Of a DNA stretch of 64,000 nt, positions 15,658-25,003 are shown in pieces (the stretch's first letter is position 1; each line of letters opens with the position of its first letter). Where the stretch lies: positions 1-64,000 of the forward strand of contig JAMXCW010000005.1 of NCBI GenBank assembly GCA_024451685.1. Direction: 5' to 3'. Origin of the DNA: Candidatus Bathyanammoxibius amoris. Lineage in GTDB: Bacteria > Planctomycetota > Brocadiia > Brocadiales > Bathyanammoxibiaceae. The notes below the pieces were generated by a model. The model was not told the origin of the DNA. It did not search any database and saw only the letters and a program-made list of their open reading frames with translations. A program made the position numbers and the translations under genes.

Positions 15658-18600
15658 ATGCCTGAAAGATTTCTTATTCTTGGCCGAGCGGGAAGCGGTA
15701 AGACCACGTATGCGCTGGAGAAATTCTATTCATACATAAAGACCGCCGGCACCGGCAGGGTAATATTCCTCCTCCCCACCTATGGCCAGGCGGAACACCT
15801 GAAGGACGTAATCATACGCAACGGCCCTGCCCGCGGCTTCGTTGATAACAGCATCTTCACGTTCTCACAACTTGCTGGAAAAATCCTCGACCAAGAGCCT
15901 CCCGGCAGGCTGATTTCCGAACTGGAAAAAGACACGTTACTCAGGGACATACTGGAAAAAAACCCGCCAGAGTATCTGACAAAGGGTTCGTGGGAGCACC
16001 GTGGGCTTCGCCATGCGCTCCTGAGGTTCATTAAGGAGTTGAAGGAAGACTCCCTGTATCCCGCCGATTTCAAGGCCCGGATTGATATGCTCATTAACAA
16101 GGGCATGTTAAAATCCCCTGCCGTAAAGGAGAAATACAAGGCGCTTGCCGGTGTCTATTCCCGTTTTCAGGGGGCGTTTGACAGGAAAGGTCTCTATGAC
16201 GAGGACGACGTCCTGAACGCAGCCCTCAAACGCCTTGAAGGAGACGGCTCCGTCCTGAACGCGAAGGAGACACTATTCGTTGACGGTTTCCACAGCTTTA
16301 CCCCCGTTGAGTTCAGGATACTGAAGGTCCTTACACAGAAAATTCCAGACGTATATATAAGCCTGGCCCTCGACCCGGAGACCTCTGATTCACCTATATT
16401 CGAGAGGTGCAGGGACGTATACCGGCGACTGAAACCGCTGGGGTTCAAGGAGGTGGTGCTTGACGGTGGCGGGCGTTTCTCGTCCAGCAAGACGCTTACC
16501 CACGTGGAGAAAAATCTTTTCGCCAAGAACCCGCCTGAGGCCGCTGCGGTAACAGGTGACGACCTTACGATAATAGAGGCGGCGAACATAGAGGACGAGG
16601 TCGAGCAGATGGCGCGCCTTATATACGGGATGGTCTCCGGGGGTTCCCGGCGCTTCAGTGACGTCGGGATAGTACTTCGGGACATAGAACCATACTATGA
16701 CATTATCGAGACCATTTTCCCGAAATACGGCGTCCCGGTGCGCCTTTGCGTCAAGAGGTCCCTGGTAGAGAACCCGTTAATCCAGACCATAATGACCCTG
16801 GCCCGCATATTCACCTCGGGTTGGAGGGAAGGGGAGGACGTACGCAAGACACTCAGGTCCCATTATATTAAATTGCCCTGCGATGGATCAGGTTCCAGTT
16901 CCAATTACAATTACAACGGTCCGGGGCTGGCTGCGGAAGAAGTGGACCGGCTTGAGCGGGAGGCCATGAAGAGGGGGCTTATGACGGGCAGCGGGGATTG
17001 GCTGGAGCTGGCCCGGAAAGGTTCCTTTCCGGGCGTGCAGAAATTCATTGAAAAATTGATGGAACTGGAGAAGGGCGTATCCTCACCGAAACCCGCCAAA
17101 GCCTTCCGGCAGTGGTTCCTCACGCTTATAGACGAATGCGTCACGCTGCCCGGGGTTACAGACCCGTCGTGTAAGGAGCTGGTCAAGAAAGAAGCTCAGG
17201 CGTTGGGGGCGTTTCTGTCCGTCCTTGAGTCCCTGACACATATTTTTGGGGATAAACCCGTTGCGTTCAACGTTTTTGTGGAGGAGTTGTCTTATGGCCT
17301 GTCGGCCACATCGTATTCACTCAACGACAAGAGGTATGATGTTGTCAACGTGATAGACGCGCTTGAGGCCCGGCAGTGGGAGCTTCCGGTCGTATTCGTA
17401 GGAGGGCTGCTGGAGCAATGGTTTCCCCGGCAGGCCCGTGAGAATTTATTTCTTAAGGATAAAGAACGGCGGGAGCTAAGGGATTCAACGGGCGCAGACC
17501 TCAGAGAATTGCAGAAAAACACCGTTCAGGAAGAGCGCTTTCTCTTCTATATCGCTCTCACCCGGGCAAAAGAGAAGCTCGTCCTTTCATATCCTGCCAT
17601 GGACAGCCGCGGCAACCGTAACATTCCGTCCTTCTTCCTCAGGGGGGTACGGAAGCTTTTCCGCCGTGATAGTTACAGCGGTAAAATCTTCCGGCAGAGG
17701 ACGCCTTCCGACCTGATCCCGACACCCGGCAGCGTCCTGACGCGGAAAGACCTTCGGAACTTCGTGTGTTACCGCCTGAACACGCCTTACAGGAAGGGCA
17801 GCGACAAGGAGACCCTGCACGTGCTGGCGCGCGCGGCATATAACAACGGTCTTCGCGCGGAAGATTCAGCCCTTGCGGAAGACCTCAAGGTGGTCCTGGG
17901 CACCCCTGAGGCGGGAGACATAGGGCCGCACCGCAGCGTCATAAAGGAAATCATCCCGGTATTCAAGGCCACCCAGTTCAGGGACTTTGCCCAGTGTCCC
18001 TTCCTCCACTTTTCCAGACACATACTGCGGCTGGACGCCCTCAGGTCGCTCGTGGAAGAGGGACTGAACCCCTCCCTTCAGGGCAATATAATCCATGAGA
18101 CACTTTACAGGTACTACAAATATAAAGAGAAGGACATAACGGACACCTTCAATAACGTCTTTACCAGGAAGACCCGGGGGATTCGACTGGGGCTGAACGA
18201 GTTGCGCGTCAAGGACGAGATGCTCCAGGCCTTGAGGGCGCTGGTCGAGAAGGACGAGTATTACCGGGAGCAACTGCGCCTGGAACCGGCGTACTTTGAG
18301 GAATCCTTTGGCGACAGCCGTGTACCCTTGCTTGATATTGACAACCCTTACGATAAGGACACGGGTACCATAAGGATAAGGGGGAGAATAGACAGGATTG
18401 ACGTAGCTGACATAAACGGCGAACGTGTCGGGCTGATTCTCGACTACAAGTATACCGGTTATGACAAGGGCGGTTTTACCAAACGCAGGTTCAAGGAGAT
18501 TGAGGAAGAAGGTGTGGACCTCCAGCTACCCGTATACCTGATGGCCGCCAGGGGATGTCTCAACATAGTGCCGATAGGGGCGCAGCTGTACACGTTGAAG

Positions 18601-18870
18601 CCGCCGCCGGAGAGAAGCGGCATACTGGGGTCGCGGGCCAAAGAGCTGGCTCCGTCGCTTACGATAAAAGGAATGCCCTGTATAGATGAAGAGGACATGG
18701 AGGCATTCCTGAAACACTCCAGAGAGCACATATGCAGACACGCCGGAGACATCATGTCGGGGAATAAGGACGTATCGCCCAGGAACGTACAGAGATGCGA
18801 GGATGGCGGGTGTGAATTCCTGGACGTATGCAGGTTTGAGAAATGGTCGGCAGGGAAGAAGGGGAAATGA
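15658..18870 (+). CDS. addB: AddB-type helicase-nuclease subunit
   Basis: 1070 residues. Partner of AddA in the complex that resects double-strand breaks and loads RecA. Walker A GRAGSGKTT (9-17), inactive-looking UvrD-like helicase body, VDGFHSFTPVE (about 210-220), TRAKEKLVLSYPA (about 635-647), and a C-terminal PD-(D/E)XK nuclease with LILDYKYTG. Four cysteines in the iron-sulfur-staple pattern surround the nuclease: Cys780 (QCPF), Cys1047, Cys1052 and Cys1058. The start has only a weak ribosome-binding site (AGAAG). addA begins within its stop codon (ATGA). Confidence 0.9.
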   Translation: MPERFLILGRAGSGKTTYALEKFYSYIKTAGTGRVIFLLPTYGQAEHLKDVIIRNGPARGFVDNSIFTFSQLAGKILDQEPPGRLISELEKDTLLRDILEKNPPEYLTKGSWEHRGLRHALLRFIKELKEDSLYPADFKARIDMLINKGMLKSPAVKEKYKALAGVYSRFQGAFDRKGLYDEDDVLNAALKRLEGDGSVLNAKETLFVDGFHSFTPVEFRILKVLTQKIPDVYISLALDPETSDSPIFERCRDVYRRLKPLGFKEVVLDGGGRFSSSKTLTHVEKNLFAKNPPEAAAVTGDDLTIIEAANIEDEVEQMARLIYGMVSGGSRRFSDVGIVLRDIEPYYDIIETIFPKYGVPVRLCVKRSLVENPLIQTIMTLARIFTSGWREGEDVRKTLRSHYIKLPCDGSGSSSNYNYNGPGLAAEEVDRLEREAMKRGLMTGSGDWLELARKGSFPGVQKFIEKLMELEKGVSSPKPAKAFRQWFLTLIDECVTLPGVTDPSCKELVKKEAQALGAFLSVLESLTHIFGDKPVAFNVFVEELSYGLSATSYSLNDKRYDVVNVIDALEARQWELPVVFVGGLLEQWFPRQARENLFLKDKERRELRDSTGADLRELQKNTVQEERFLFYIALTRAKEKLVLSYPAMDSRGNRNIPSFFLRGVRKLFRRDSYSGKIFRQRTPSDLIPTPGSVLTRKDLRNFVCYRLNTPYRKGSDKETLHVLARAAYNNGLRAEDSALAEDLKVVLGTPEAGDIGPHRSVIKEIIPVFKATQFRDFAQCPFLHFSRHILRLDALRSLVEEGLNPSLQGNIIHETLYRYYKYKEKDITDTFNNVFTRKTRGIRLGLNELRVKDEMLQALRALVEKDEYYREQLRLEPAYFEESFGDSRVPLLDIDNPYDKDTGTIRIRGRIDRIDVADINGERVGLILDYKYTGYDKGGFTKRRFKEIEEEGVDLQLPVYLMAARGCLNIVPIGAQLYTLKPPPERSGILGSRAKELAPSLTIKGMPCIDEEDMEAFLKHSREHICRHAGDIMSGNKDVSPRNVQRCEDGGCEFLDVCRFEKWSAGKKGK

Positions 18871-21800
18871 AGTCAAAATCAACAACTTCTCTAACCGCCG
18901 CGCAGAGGAAGGGCGTAGAGTTTGTACACAGTGACGTCTGTGTTACTGCGGGTGCGGGTTCCGGGAAGACACGTGTACTGGTAGAGCGTTTTGTCCATCT
19001 TGTAGTCAACGAGAAGACACCTATCCAGAACGTCCTGACCATAACCTTTACGGAAAAGGCCGCTAACGAGATGAAAGAGAGGATAGCGGAGTGGTTTGAG
19101 CAGGAAGGTCTGGTGGAAGAGTTCCAGCAGGTAGAGTCCGCTTACATCTCTACAATAGACAGCTTTTCGGCCAGGCTCCTCAGGGAGTACGCGCTTGAGG
19201 CAGACGTCGACCCTGAGTTCACCGTCTTGGACGAATACGAGTCCCGGTACCTGCTGTGTAACCTGGCCGAGACGCTCCTCTCGGAATGGGGGGCGTCCAA
19301 CCGCCGGGACTTTGACATCCTCCTCAAGGGCCTCCACTGCCAGGGTCTTGGGGAGGCTGCCGTCAATATTATCGGTAAGGCGCGAAGCACCGGCACCGCC
19401 ATGCGGGACATAATTGAGATAGACGTCGGGCCCGGGGAGATGAAGGCCGTGCTGGGAAATATATCCGCATGTCTGGATAAGCTGAAGGGGCATATTGAGG
19501 GCAATACGGTTTCTGAAAAAACCCTGGAAAAGATTAGAGCAATCACTTCCAAGCTGTTCCCGATTATTGGTCTTGGCGGCAACGCACGCGGGGAACTGAC
19601 GGTGGACCATATAAACAGTATCGACGAGGTGCTAAAAGTGCACGGGGGGCTTCAGGTGTCGAAGGCCGTAAAGAGCGACCTCAGGGAACTGCGGGATGAA
19701 TTGTTGCCGGAACTTCGCAGGCTGTTTTTTGAGCGGAAGTCTGTGGGTGTGAAACGTACCCTAAAAAAGTTTCTGGCGGAACTGGTGGAGAAATACGGGG
19801 AGGAGAAACGTTCCCGCAGCGCGCTGGATTTCTCCGACCTGGCGGAGAAGGCGATTCAGCTCTTGAGAACCGCCCCGCACGTGAGGTCGGAGCTCAGGGA
19901 CAAATTCAAACACATACTTGTAGACGAATTTCAGGACACCAATAAACTGCAAAAATCCCTTATAGACCTGCTCAGGTCGCACGGTAACCTGTTTGTGGTG
20001 GGAGACGCGCGGCAGTCAATCTACGGGTTCAGAGACGCTGACCTGGACGTGTTTCTCCAGCATAGAGAAGAGGTTGCAGGGAAAGGCGGAGCCGTTATCC
20101 GGCTGGACGAGAATTTCAGGACCAGACCGGAGGTGATTGATTTTATTAATTACGTCTTTGAAGACGTTCCAGAGGGTGACGGACGCGTAGAACATTCTGA
20201 ACTTATTGCGGCCTCGCACTTCAAAAAAAAGAGGGGTCCCTCAGTGGAATTGATTATGGCCAGGGGGGAGACCATGGACGTGGCCCGGCCGCTGGAGGCC
20301 GCCGCACTTGCCAGGCGTATACACGATATAGTCGAAAAAGAAGAAATCAAGATTACCCGGCTGAACGGGACTGATGTTGACACCCCCGTGTCTTACGGTG
20401 ACATCGCCATCCTCATGCGCGCCACGGCAGATATAAAGTTATACGAACGGGCCCTGGCGGAACTGAACATACCCTTCTTTGTCGTCAGGGGAAGGGGTCT
20501 CTATAACACCAGGGAGATAACGGACCTGGTGAACTTACTGAAGGTGATTGACAACCCGCTGGACGAGATAAGGCTTGCGGCGGTGTTGCGTTCACCGTTT
20601 GTTGGTGTTAGCGATGAGTGCCTGTTCTGGCTGGCACACTACGGCAAGGACAAAAACGGCGACGGGAAGGAGATGTTTTATACCCTGAGTCACGCGGATG
20701 AAATACCGGAGATAGAGCCGCGCCACAGGGATCGGCTCCTGAGATTTGCGGAGCATATGAGGGTATTCCGGGACCTCAAGGGGAGGCTGTCGCTGGGCGC
20801 CCTCATGGACGCCGTAATAGACAGGACTGATTTTGACACCCGGATGCTGGCGCTGCCGTCAGGGATGCAAAAATATGCGAACATACGTAAGGTGGTGGAA
20901 CTGGCCAGGGGTCTCGAGAAGAAAGGTTTTTCCGGGCTTAATGAATTCTTCAGGGTCGTCTCCGACCTGAGGGTCATGGAGACGAGAGAGTCTGAGGCGC
21001 CCATCGACGTGGAGAAAAGTGACGTGGTGAAGTTGATGACCATACACTCTGCAAAGGGGCTTGAATTCCCCGTGGTCGCCCTGGCGGACCTGAGCAGGGG
21101 AAGACGCAGCCGGACTGGTGACCTGACGTTCTCAAAAGGGGTTGGCCTGGGGTTCAAGACGCTTAACCCTGTCACCGGGAGGCCTGAAACTACCCGCAGC
21201 CATTACCGGATAGCGGAGGAACAGGAGCAGAAGGACCTGCAGGAAATGGGGCGTGTCTTCTACGTTGCCCTGACCCGCGCGGAGGAACATCTCCTCCTCA
21301 GCGGGGCGCTGTGTCCCCGCGACAGGGGTGGATGGTTAAAGTATCTGGTGGAAAACCTGGGTCTGTCAATGGAGGTTGAGGATGATATACCGAAGTCAAT
21401 TACGTACGGGAGCAACGGCTGCAGGCTCCGGATAATTACGGAGGTTGGCCAGCACAAGACACGCCGGTCATTTAAGAAACTACCGGCGCTCGACAGGCAA
21501 AAGCTCCTGGGCGGCAAGAAGCTTGAGCTTCCACCGGAGGCCCCCGGGCCCGTGAAGGACGCCGTGTCCCTCTTAAGAGCCGCTCCTGAGCCTGGAGGCG
21601 GGGCGGGGAATTACGTGTATTCCACTACCGAGATTATGTCGTTTCTCTTGTGCCCCAGATTATATTATCTCAGGTATAACCTGGGAGTTCCCGCCATACA
21701 CGCCGCGCCGAGGGAGGAGGATGCCGGTCACTTGAGAGAGCAGGACGAAATCAGGAGGGACGTCCTGGGCGACGTCGCGCACATGGTACTGGAAAGATGT

Positions 21801-22355
21801 GGGGTTGCTTGCAAGGAAACGGAACTGCGGGAATCCGTTTTGCAGGCCTTTAACAGGGCGTTGATTGCAAAGCCAAAACAGGCACAGGTTGACCTGGTTA
21901 CAAAATGGGTTGAGGATTTCTACTCCAGCTCTCTGGGACGTATGGTGAGGGATTCAGAAATGGTGGAGCGGGAACTGCCCTTTGTCTTTAACCACAAGGG
22001 GAATCCCATCCGGGGGAAGATAGACCTCCTGTTCTCCCCGGACGGTTCAGGCCTGCATCTGGTAGATTACAAGTCTTCCGCCGTTATACCGAAGGAGGTG
22101 AAGGGTTACGAGTTTCAGATGCGGCTGTACAGCCTGGCGGTAGAGGCGATTTACGGGCGGAGGCCGCGCGAGGCCCTCCTGTTCTTTATTGCCGCGAAGG
22201 AGGCGGTGCCAGTAGATATCTCACCCGGTGCGATAAAACGTCTTGAGGACGAACTGGAGACCTTTTTCAGGGCACGGGGGAGAGACGTCCTTGCGGAGAT
22301 AAAAGGCCCGCATTGCGAGTGGTGTGAATACCACGCATACTGTGACGCTGAATGA
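18867..22355 (+). CDS. addA: AddA-type UvrD helicase-nuclease subunit
   Basis: 1162 residues. Superfamily 1 helicase: Walker A AGAGSGKT (28-35), LVDEFQDTN (motif II), GDARQSIYGFRDAD (motif III), MTIHSAKGLEFPVV (motif V), FYVALTRAEEHL (motif VI), then a nuclease domain with HLVDYKSS. I start at 18867 because AAGGGG sits five bases upstream and the ATG overlaps the addB stop; the 18843 start adds eight residues. Unusually, this subunit also has an iron-sulfur-type cysteine set: Cys929 (LLCPRLYYL) and Cys1150, Cys1153, Cys1159 (CEWCEYHAYC), as in AddB/Cas4 nucleases. Confidence 0.92.
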   Translation: MKSKSTTSLTAAQRKGVEFVHSDVCVTAGAGSGKTRVLVERFVHLVVNEKTPIQNVLTITFTEKAANEMKERIAEWFEQEGLVEEFQQVESAYISTIDSFSARLLREYALEADVDPEFTVLDEYESRYLLCNLAETLLSEWGASNRRDFDILLKGLHCQGLGEAAVNIIGKARSTGTAMRDIIEIDVGPGEMKAVLGNISACLDKLKGHIEGNTVSEKTLEKIRAITSKLFPIIGLGGNARGELTVDHINSIDEVLKVHGGLQVSKAVKSDLRELRDELLPELRRLFFERKSVGVKRTLKKFLAELVEKYGEEKRSRSALDFSDLAEKAIQLLRTAPHVRSELRDKFKHILVDEFQDTNKLQKSLIDLLRSHGNLFVVGDARQSIYGFRDADLDVFLQHREEVAGKGGAVIRLDENFRTRPEVIDFINYVFEDVPEGDGRVEHSELIAASHFKKKRGPSVELIMARGETMDVARPLEAAALARRIHDIVEKEEIKITRLNGTDVDTPVSYGDIAILMRATADIKLYERALAELNIPFFVVRGRGLYNTREITDLVNLLKVIDNPLDEIRLAAVLRSPFVGVSDECLFWLAHYGKDKNGDGKEMFYTLSHADEIPEIEPRHRDRLLRFAEHMRVFRDLKGRLSLGALMDAVIDRTDFDTRMLALPSGMQKYANIRKVVELARGLEKKGFSGLNEFFRVVSDLRVMETRESEAPIDVEKSDVVKLMTIHSAKGLEFPVVALADLSRGRRSRTGDLTFSKGVGLGFKTLNPVTGRPETTRSHYRIAEEQEQKDLQEMGRVFYVALTRAEEHLLLSGALCPRDRGGWLKYLVENLGLSMEVEDDIPKSITYGSNGCRLRIITEVGQHKTRRSFKKLPALDRQKLLGGKKLELPPEAPGPVKDAVSLLRAAPEPGGGAGNYVYSTTEIMSFLLCPRLYYLRYNLGVPAIHAAPREEDAGHLREQDEIRRDVLGDVAHMVLERCGVACKETELRESVLQAFNRALIAKPKQAQVDLVTKWVEDFYSSSLGRMVRDSEMVERELPFVFNHKGNPIRGKIDLLFSPDGSGLHLVDYKSSAVIPKEVKGYEFQMRLYSLAVEAIYGRRPREALLFFIAAKEAVPVDISPGAIKRLEDELETFFRARGRDVLAEIKGPHCEWCEYHAYCDAE

Positions 22356-22409
22356 GCGCCTGAACTTTATGGGATGTATTGTGTGTGCGGGAAAACCGCC
22401 TCTGGCAGG

Positions 22410-23198
22410 TTAAGGCTTCTCAATACCGTGTGTACAGCGTACCGGGATGTTCCTGCGTCTGGAGTATGAGAAGTTTGGCTTATCGGCCTTTGTCGAATGC
22501 GGCTTATGGTACAGGTGAAAGACTATGGCCTGGGTCAGGATGGACTTTGGTTTCTTACCAAGCTTTTTCAGCCTTTCCCTCATGTCGCCGTCTTCCTGCC
22601 CCCAGCCAACAAAGTTTTCATCAAACCCGTTGACCTCATAGAGTATTTTTTTTGGCGCTGAGAAATTCAGCCCCAGGAACTTGGGTCTTCTCTTCTTCGC
22701 CACCAGCATGTAGAAAATATTCTTCCGCTGTTTCCACTTCAGTCCGGATAGTACGTCGTCAGTCAGCTGGTTCTCGAACTCGCCGCTGGAGACAGCTTCG
22801 GGCATGAGGTTATCGCTGTAGTTTTTTGAAAGCCGCACATGGCCACCCCCGAGGAAGTAATTATCACCGGAATTTGAGATGTGGGTCTGAATAAAATTGG
22901 CCTTGGGTATGCAATCACCGTCGGAGAATATTATATAGTCGTATCGACTGGCCTTTATCCCTTCATTACGTATCTTGGCCAGCCTGAAGCCCTTATTCTC
23001 CTGCCACAGGTATTTTATGGGGAAAGGCGCCAGTGCCTTGTATTTCTGAACGACCGCGCCGGTATCGTCCGTGGAGCCATCATCGGTGATAATGAGCTCA
23101 AAGTCCCTGTGGGTCTGTCTCATGTATCCAAGGATGCTCAGCTCCAGATACCTTGCCCTGTTGTATGTACTAAGTATTACACTTGCGTGCATTGCCAT
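22410..23198 (-). CDS. Family 2 glycosyltransferase with C-terminal GT7C-like domain
   Basis: 262 residues. N-terminal GT-A domain: ASVILSTYNRARYL, ITDDGSTDDT, FSDGDC (metal-binding DxD). C-terminal part has VNGFDENFVGWGQEDGDMRERL, the galactosyltransferase-type segment (GWGxED) that contacts the acceptor. Probably builds LPS core, O-chain or another surface glycan. Convergent with addA (54-base gap with only a weak GCGG/CCGC hairpin). Second residue Met offers an alternative start at 23192. Confidence 0.85.
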   Translation of the reverse strand: MAMHASVILSTYNRARYLELSILGYMRQTHRDFELIITDDGSTDDTGAVVQKYKALAPFPIKYLWQENKGFRLAKIRNEGIKASRYDYIIFSDGDCIPKANFIQTHISNSGDNYFLGGGHVRLSKNYSDNLMPEAVSSGEFENQLTDDVLSGLKWKQRKNIFYMLVAKKRRPKFLGLNFSAPKKILYEVNGFDENFVGWGQEDGDMRERLKKLGKKPKSILTQAIVFHLYHKPHSTKADKPNFSYSRRRNIPVRCTHGIEKP

Positions 23199-23324
23199 AC
23201 TACCGGAAATAAAGACAACTTGAGACCTCTGCTAAATCCTACGTAAGTGTTGTTCTGTAAGGGAATAAAATCACAAAAGCCATGCCATAGGCAAATTCGC
23301 CCAGGGCCAAAGATAAAACGTCTT

Positions 23325-24305
23325 CTATTCCTTAGAGATAAACTCTGTGATAATATTTCTTGGTGAGAATACGGAGGGAAAGTAGCTTTTAAGAGAGTCT
23401 ACCGATAGTCTGTTTGTGGGACGCAACGAAAATTTTACCCACCAGGGAACATTTCTTTTCAGTTTGTAAAAGTGAAATCGTTTTCTTGTTAGTTTTAAGT
23501 GTGGGAACAGCACCTCTAAATCCTTCTCATCTTCAAAGTTTCTTAAATGCAAAGCCGTGCGTCTCTTCTTGTGGCTGCCAGAGGGGTATTTCATGACGAT
23601 CCTATTTGTGTCCTCGTCTATCCTAGAGAGAGATTCATCGGTTTCGCCGAAAGGTACCTCAATGACAGCCTTACCCGTTGGCCTCATAACCCTCTCTATT
23701 TCAGCGGTCATCGCCTCTGGGCGTAACACGTGCTCAAGGACATGCGAACTTATCACTAGATCAAAGGAATTATCCTTAAAAGGCAATCTTTCTGCAAATC
23801 CAGCGACACCACTATTCCCCTTCTTTTTGATATATTTTAGATGGAAGGGTGAGATGTCAAGCCCAACCTTGTTACCTCCCCCCATAAGGAAGCTCAAAAC
23901 AAGACCTTCTCGGCAACCAATGTCCAAGATTGTCAGGCCCTCTGTAGGCCCGATGAATTGGCAAAAAGACAAGGCCACCATTTGCCCCCGCGTTGCGTTT
24001 CTCCTCGCTTTCAGGCTAGAGGAACCACCAAGGATAAGGTGTTTAGCTTTTTCCCATGGAGTCATGTTTATGTAGCTTCTGTCGGTAAGGTAACTCTCCA
24101 CCGTTTCTTTTTCAATTTTTTCATATTCCTCCAGGTAAACCTTATATGTAGATTCCTGTTGCATTTTCTTTGAAAAGAGTATTTGTATGTCCTCTTCTGC
24201 AGGAAAGGTGATACTGCATTTCTCGCATCTTAGGGCGTTGTCGAGAGAGAGCAATTCGCCACTGCAATCAGGGCAACAGATTATCTGTTTAAGAAAGTTT
24301 TCCAT
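23325..24305 (-). CDS. SAM-dependent methyltransferase with N-terminal zinc ribbon
   Basis: 326 residues from the ATG at 24305 (a GTG at 24326 would add seven). Residues 9-35 are a Trm112-like zinc ribbon (CCPDC ... CEKC). The class I methyltransferase domain follows: ILDIGCREG (SAM loop), VGLDIS, FDLVISSHVLEH, RVMRPTGKAVIEVPFGE. The C-terminal 60 residues are basic and aromatic (FYKLKRNVPWW). This layout is common in sugar and polyketide methyltransferases of surface-glycan clusters; target unknown. No strong ribosome-binding site for either start. A decayed copy lies just upstream at 24526-24775. Confidence 0.85.
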   Translation of the reverse strand: MENFLKQIICCPDCSGELLSLDNALRCEKCSITFPAEEDIQILFSKKMQQESTYKVYLEEYEKIEKETVESYLTDRSYINMTPWEKAKHLILGGSSSLKARRNATRGQMVALSFCQFIGPTEGLTILDIGCREGLVLSFLMGGGNKVGLDISPFHLKYIKKKGNSGVAGFAERLPFKDNSFDLVISSHVLEHVLRPEAMTAEIERVMRPTGKAVIEVPFGETDESLSRIDEDTNRIVMKYPSGSHKKRRTALHLRNFEDEKDLEVLFPHLKLTRKRFHFYKLKRNVPWWVKFSLRPTNRLSVDSLKSYFPSVFSPRNIITEFISKE

Positions 24306-24525
24306 GTACAGTATATGCCAATTCACGAGATAGTTATATGGGCATCCTAAAACCTCTGCGCTATTATTTGTTGAGTTTTGCCCTCACTTCATAATATTCG
24401 CCATATTACACTCCTGGCAAAGCCTGTCAAGAATCTTGTTCTGAATTATAGAAATTAAGACAGAGCGAAAGTATCACAGACACACAAAATTTGCAAGATT
24501 ACGCTGAGTGGAGGCTATAACTTTT

Positions 24526-24775
24526 TCAGTGTGTGAGCTCAACATGCAGCAGGGAGGGGACGAATAGTGACGGGAGGGCCCTTTTAAGAGAGTCAGGCAC
24601 CCATCGGAAGGGTCTTAGCAGCATCTTAAGCGGTTTGGTGAAATGGCGCTTTCTTTTATAAAAACAGCATTCAGCCCTTGTCGGGGCAACCTTCACACGC
24701 GACGGTGTCGTTGTGTTCGTAAAGTGTGGAACTGCAATCGGGGCAGCAGATTAGACTTTGAATGAGTTCTTGCAC
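24526..24775 (-). pseudogene. Decayed copy of the zinc-ribbon methyltransferase, core deleted
   Basis: On the minus strand a GTG at 24775 begins a 34-residue reading frame, LIQSLICCPDCSSTL... CEGC, ending at TGA 24671; it matches the zinc ribbon of the intact gene (LKQIICCPDCSGEL... CEKC). In another frame directly after it, CFYKRKRHFTKPLKMLLRP ... DSLKRALPSLFVP runs to a TGA at 24526-24528 and matches the C-terminus of the intact gene (HFYKLKRNVPWWVKFSLRP ... DSLKSYFPSVFSP). So the two ends survive and the central roughly 750 bases, including the whole SAM-binding core, are gone. The flanking gaps 24306-24525 and 24776-25003 hold nothing else except the promoter listed next. Confidence 0.75.
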
Positions 24776-24941
24776 GTTCAGTGTTCAGGGTTTCCAGATT
24801 TACAAGTATGGGCGCAAAGCCAGTCCGCGGATATACTAGCAAAAAAGGCCGCGTGTTTACAAGGTCATGTAAGGAGGACCTTATATTTAATGAACGTGTC
24901 TGGCTAATATGAGATTTTCAATATCCTCGATATTACGGGGC

Positions 24942-24969
24942 TTGATTAACTTTCAGGGGATAATATAAT
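24942..24969 (+). promoter_or_regulatory. Sigma-70-like promoter of the GT4 operon
   Basis: TTGATT (24942-24947), 16-base spacer, TATAAT (24964-24969), then an untranslated leader of about 28 bases before the ATG at 25004. Drives the glycosyltransferase and the methyltransferase that overlaps it. Confidence 0.55.
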
Positions 24970-25003
24970 GACACAAATTAAGAGTTGATATGCACATGAA
25001 GCC

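Noticed and set aside
22356-22409. Terminator between addA and the glycosyltransferase (GCGG/CCGC hairpin)
   Set aside because: Stem only four pairs with no T run.
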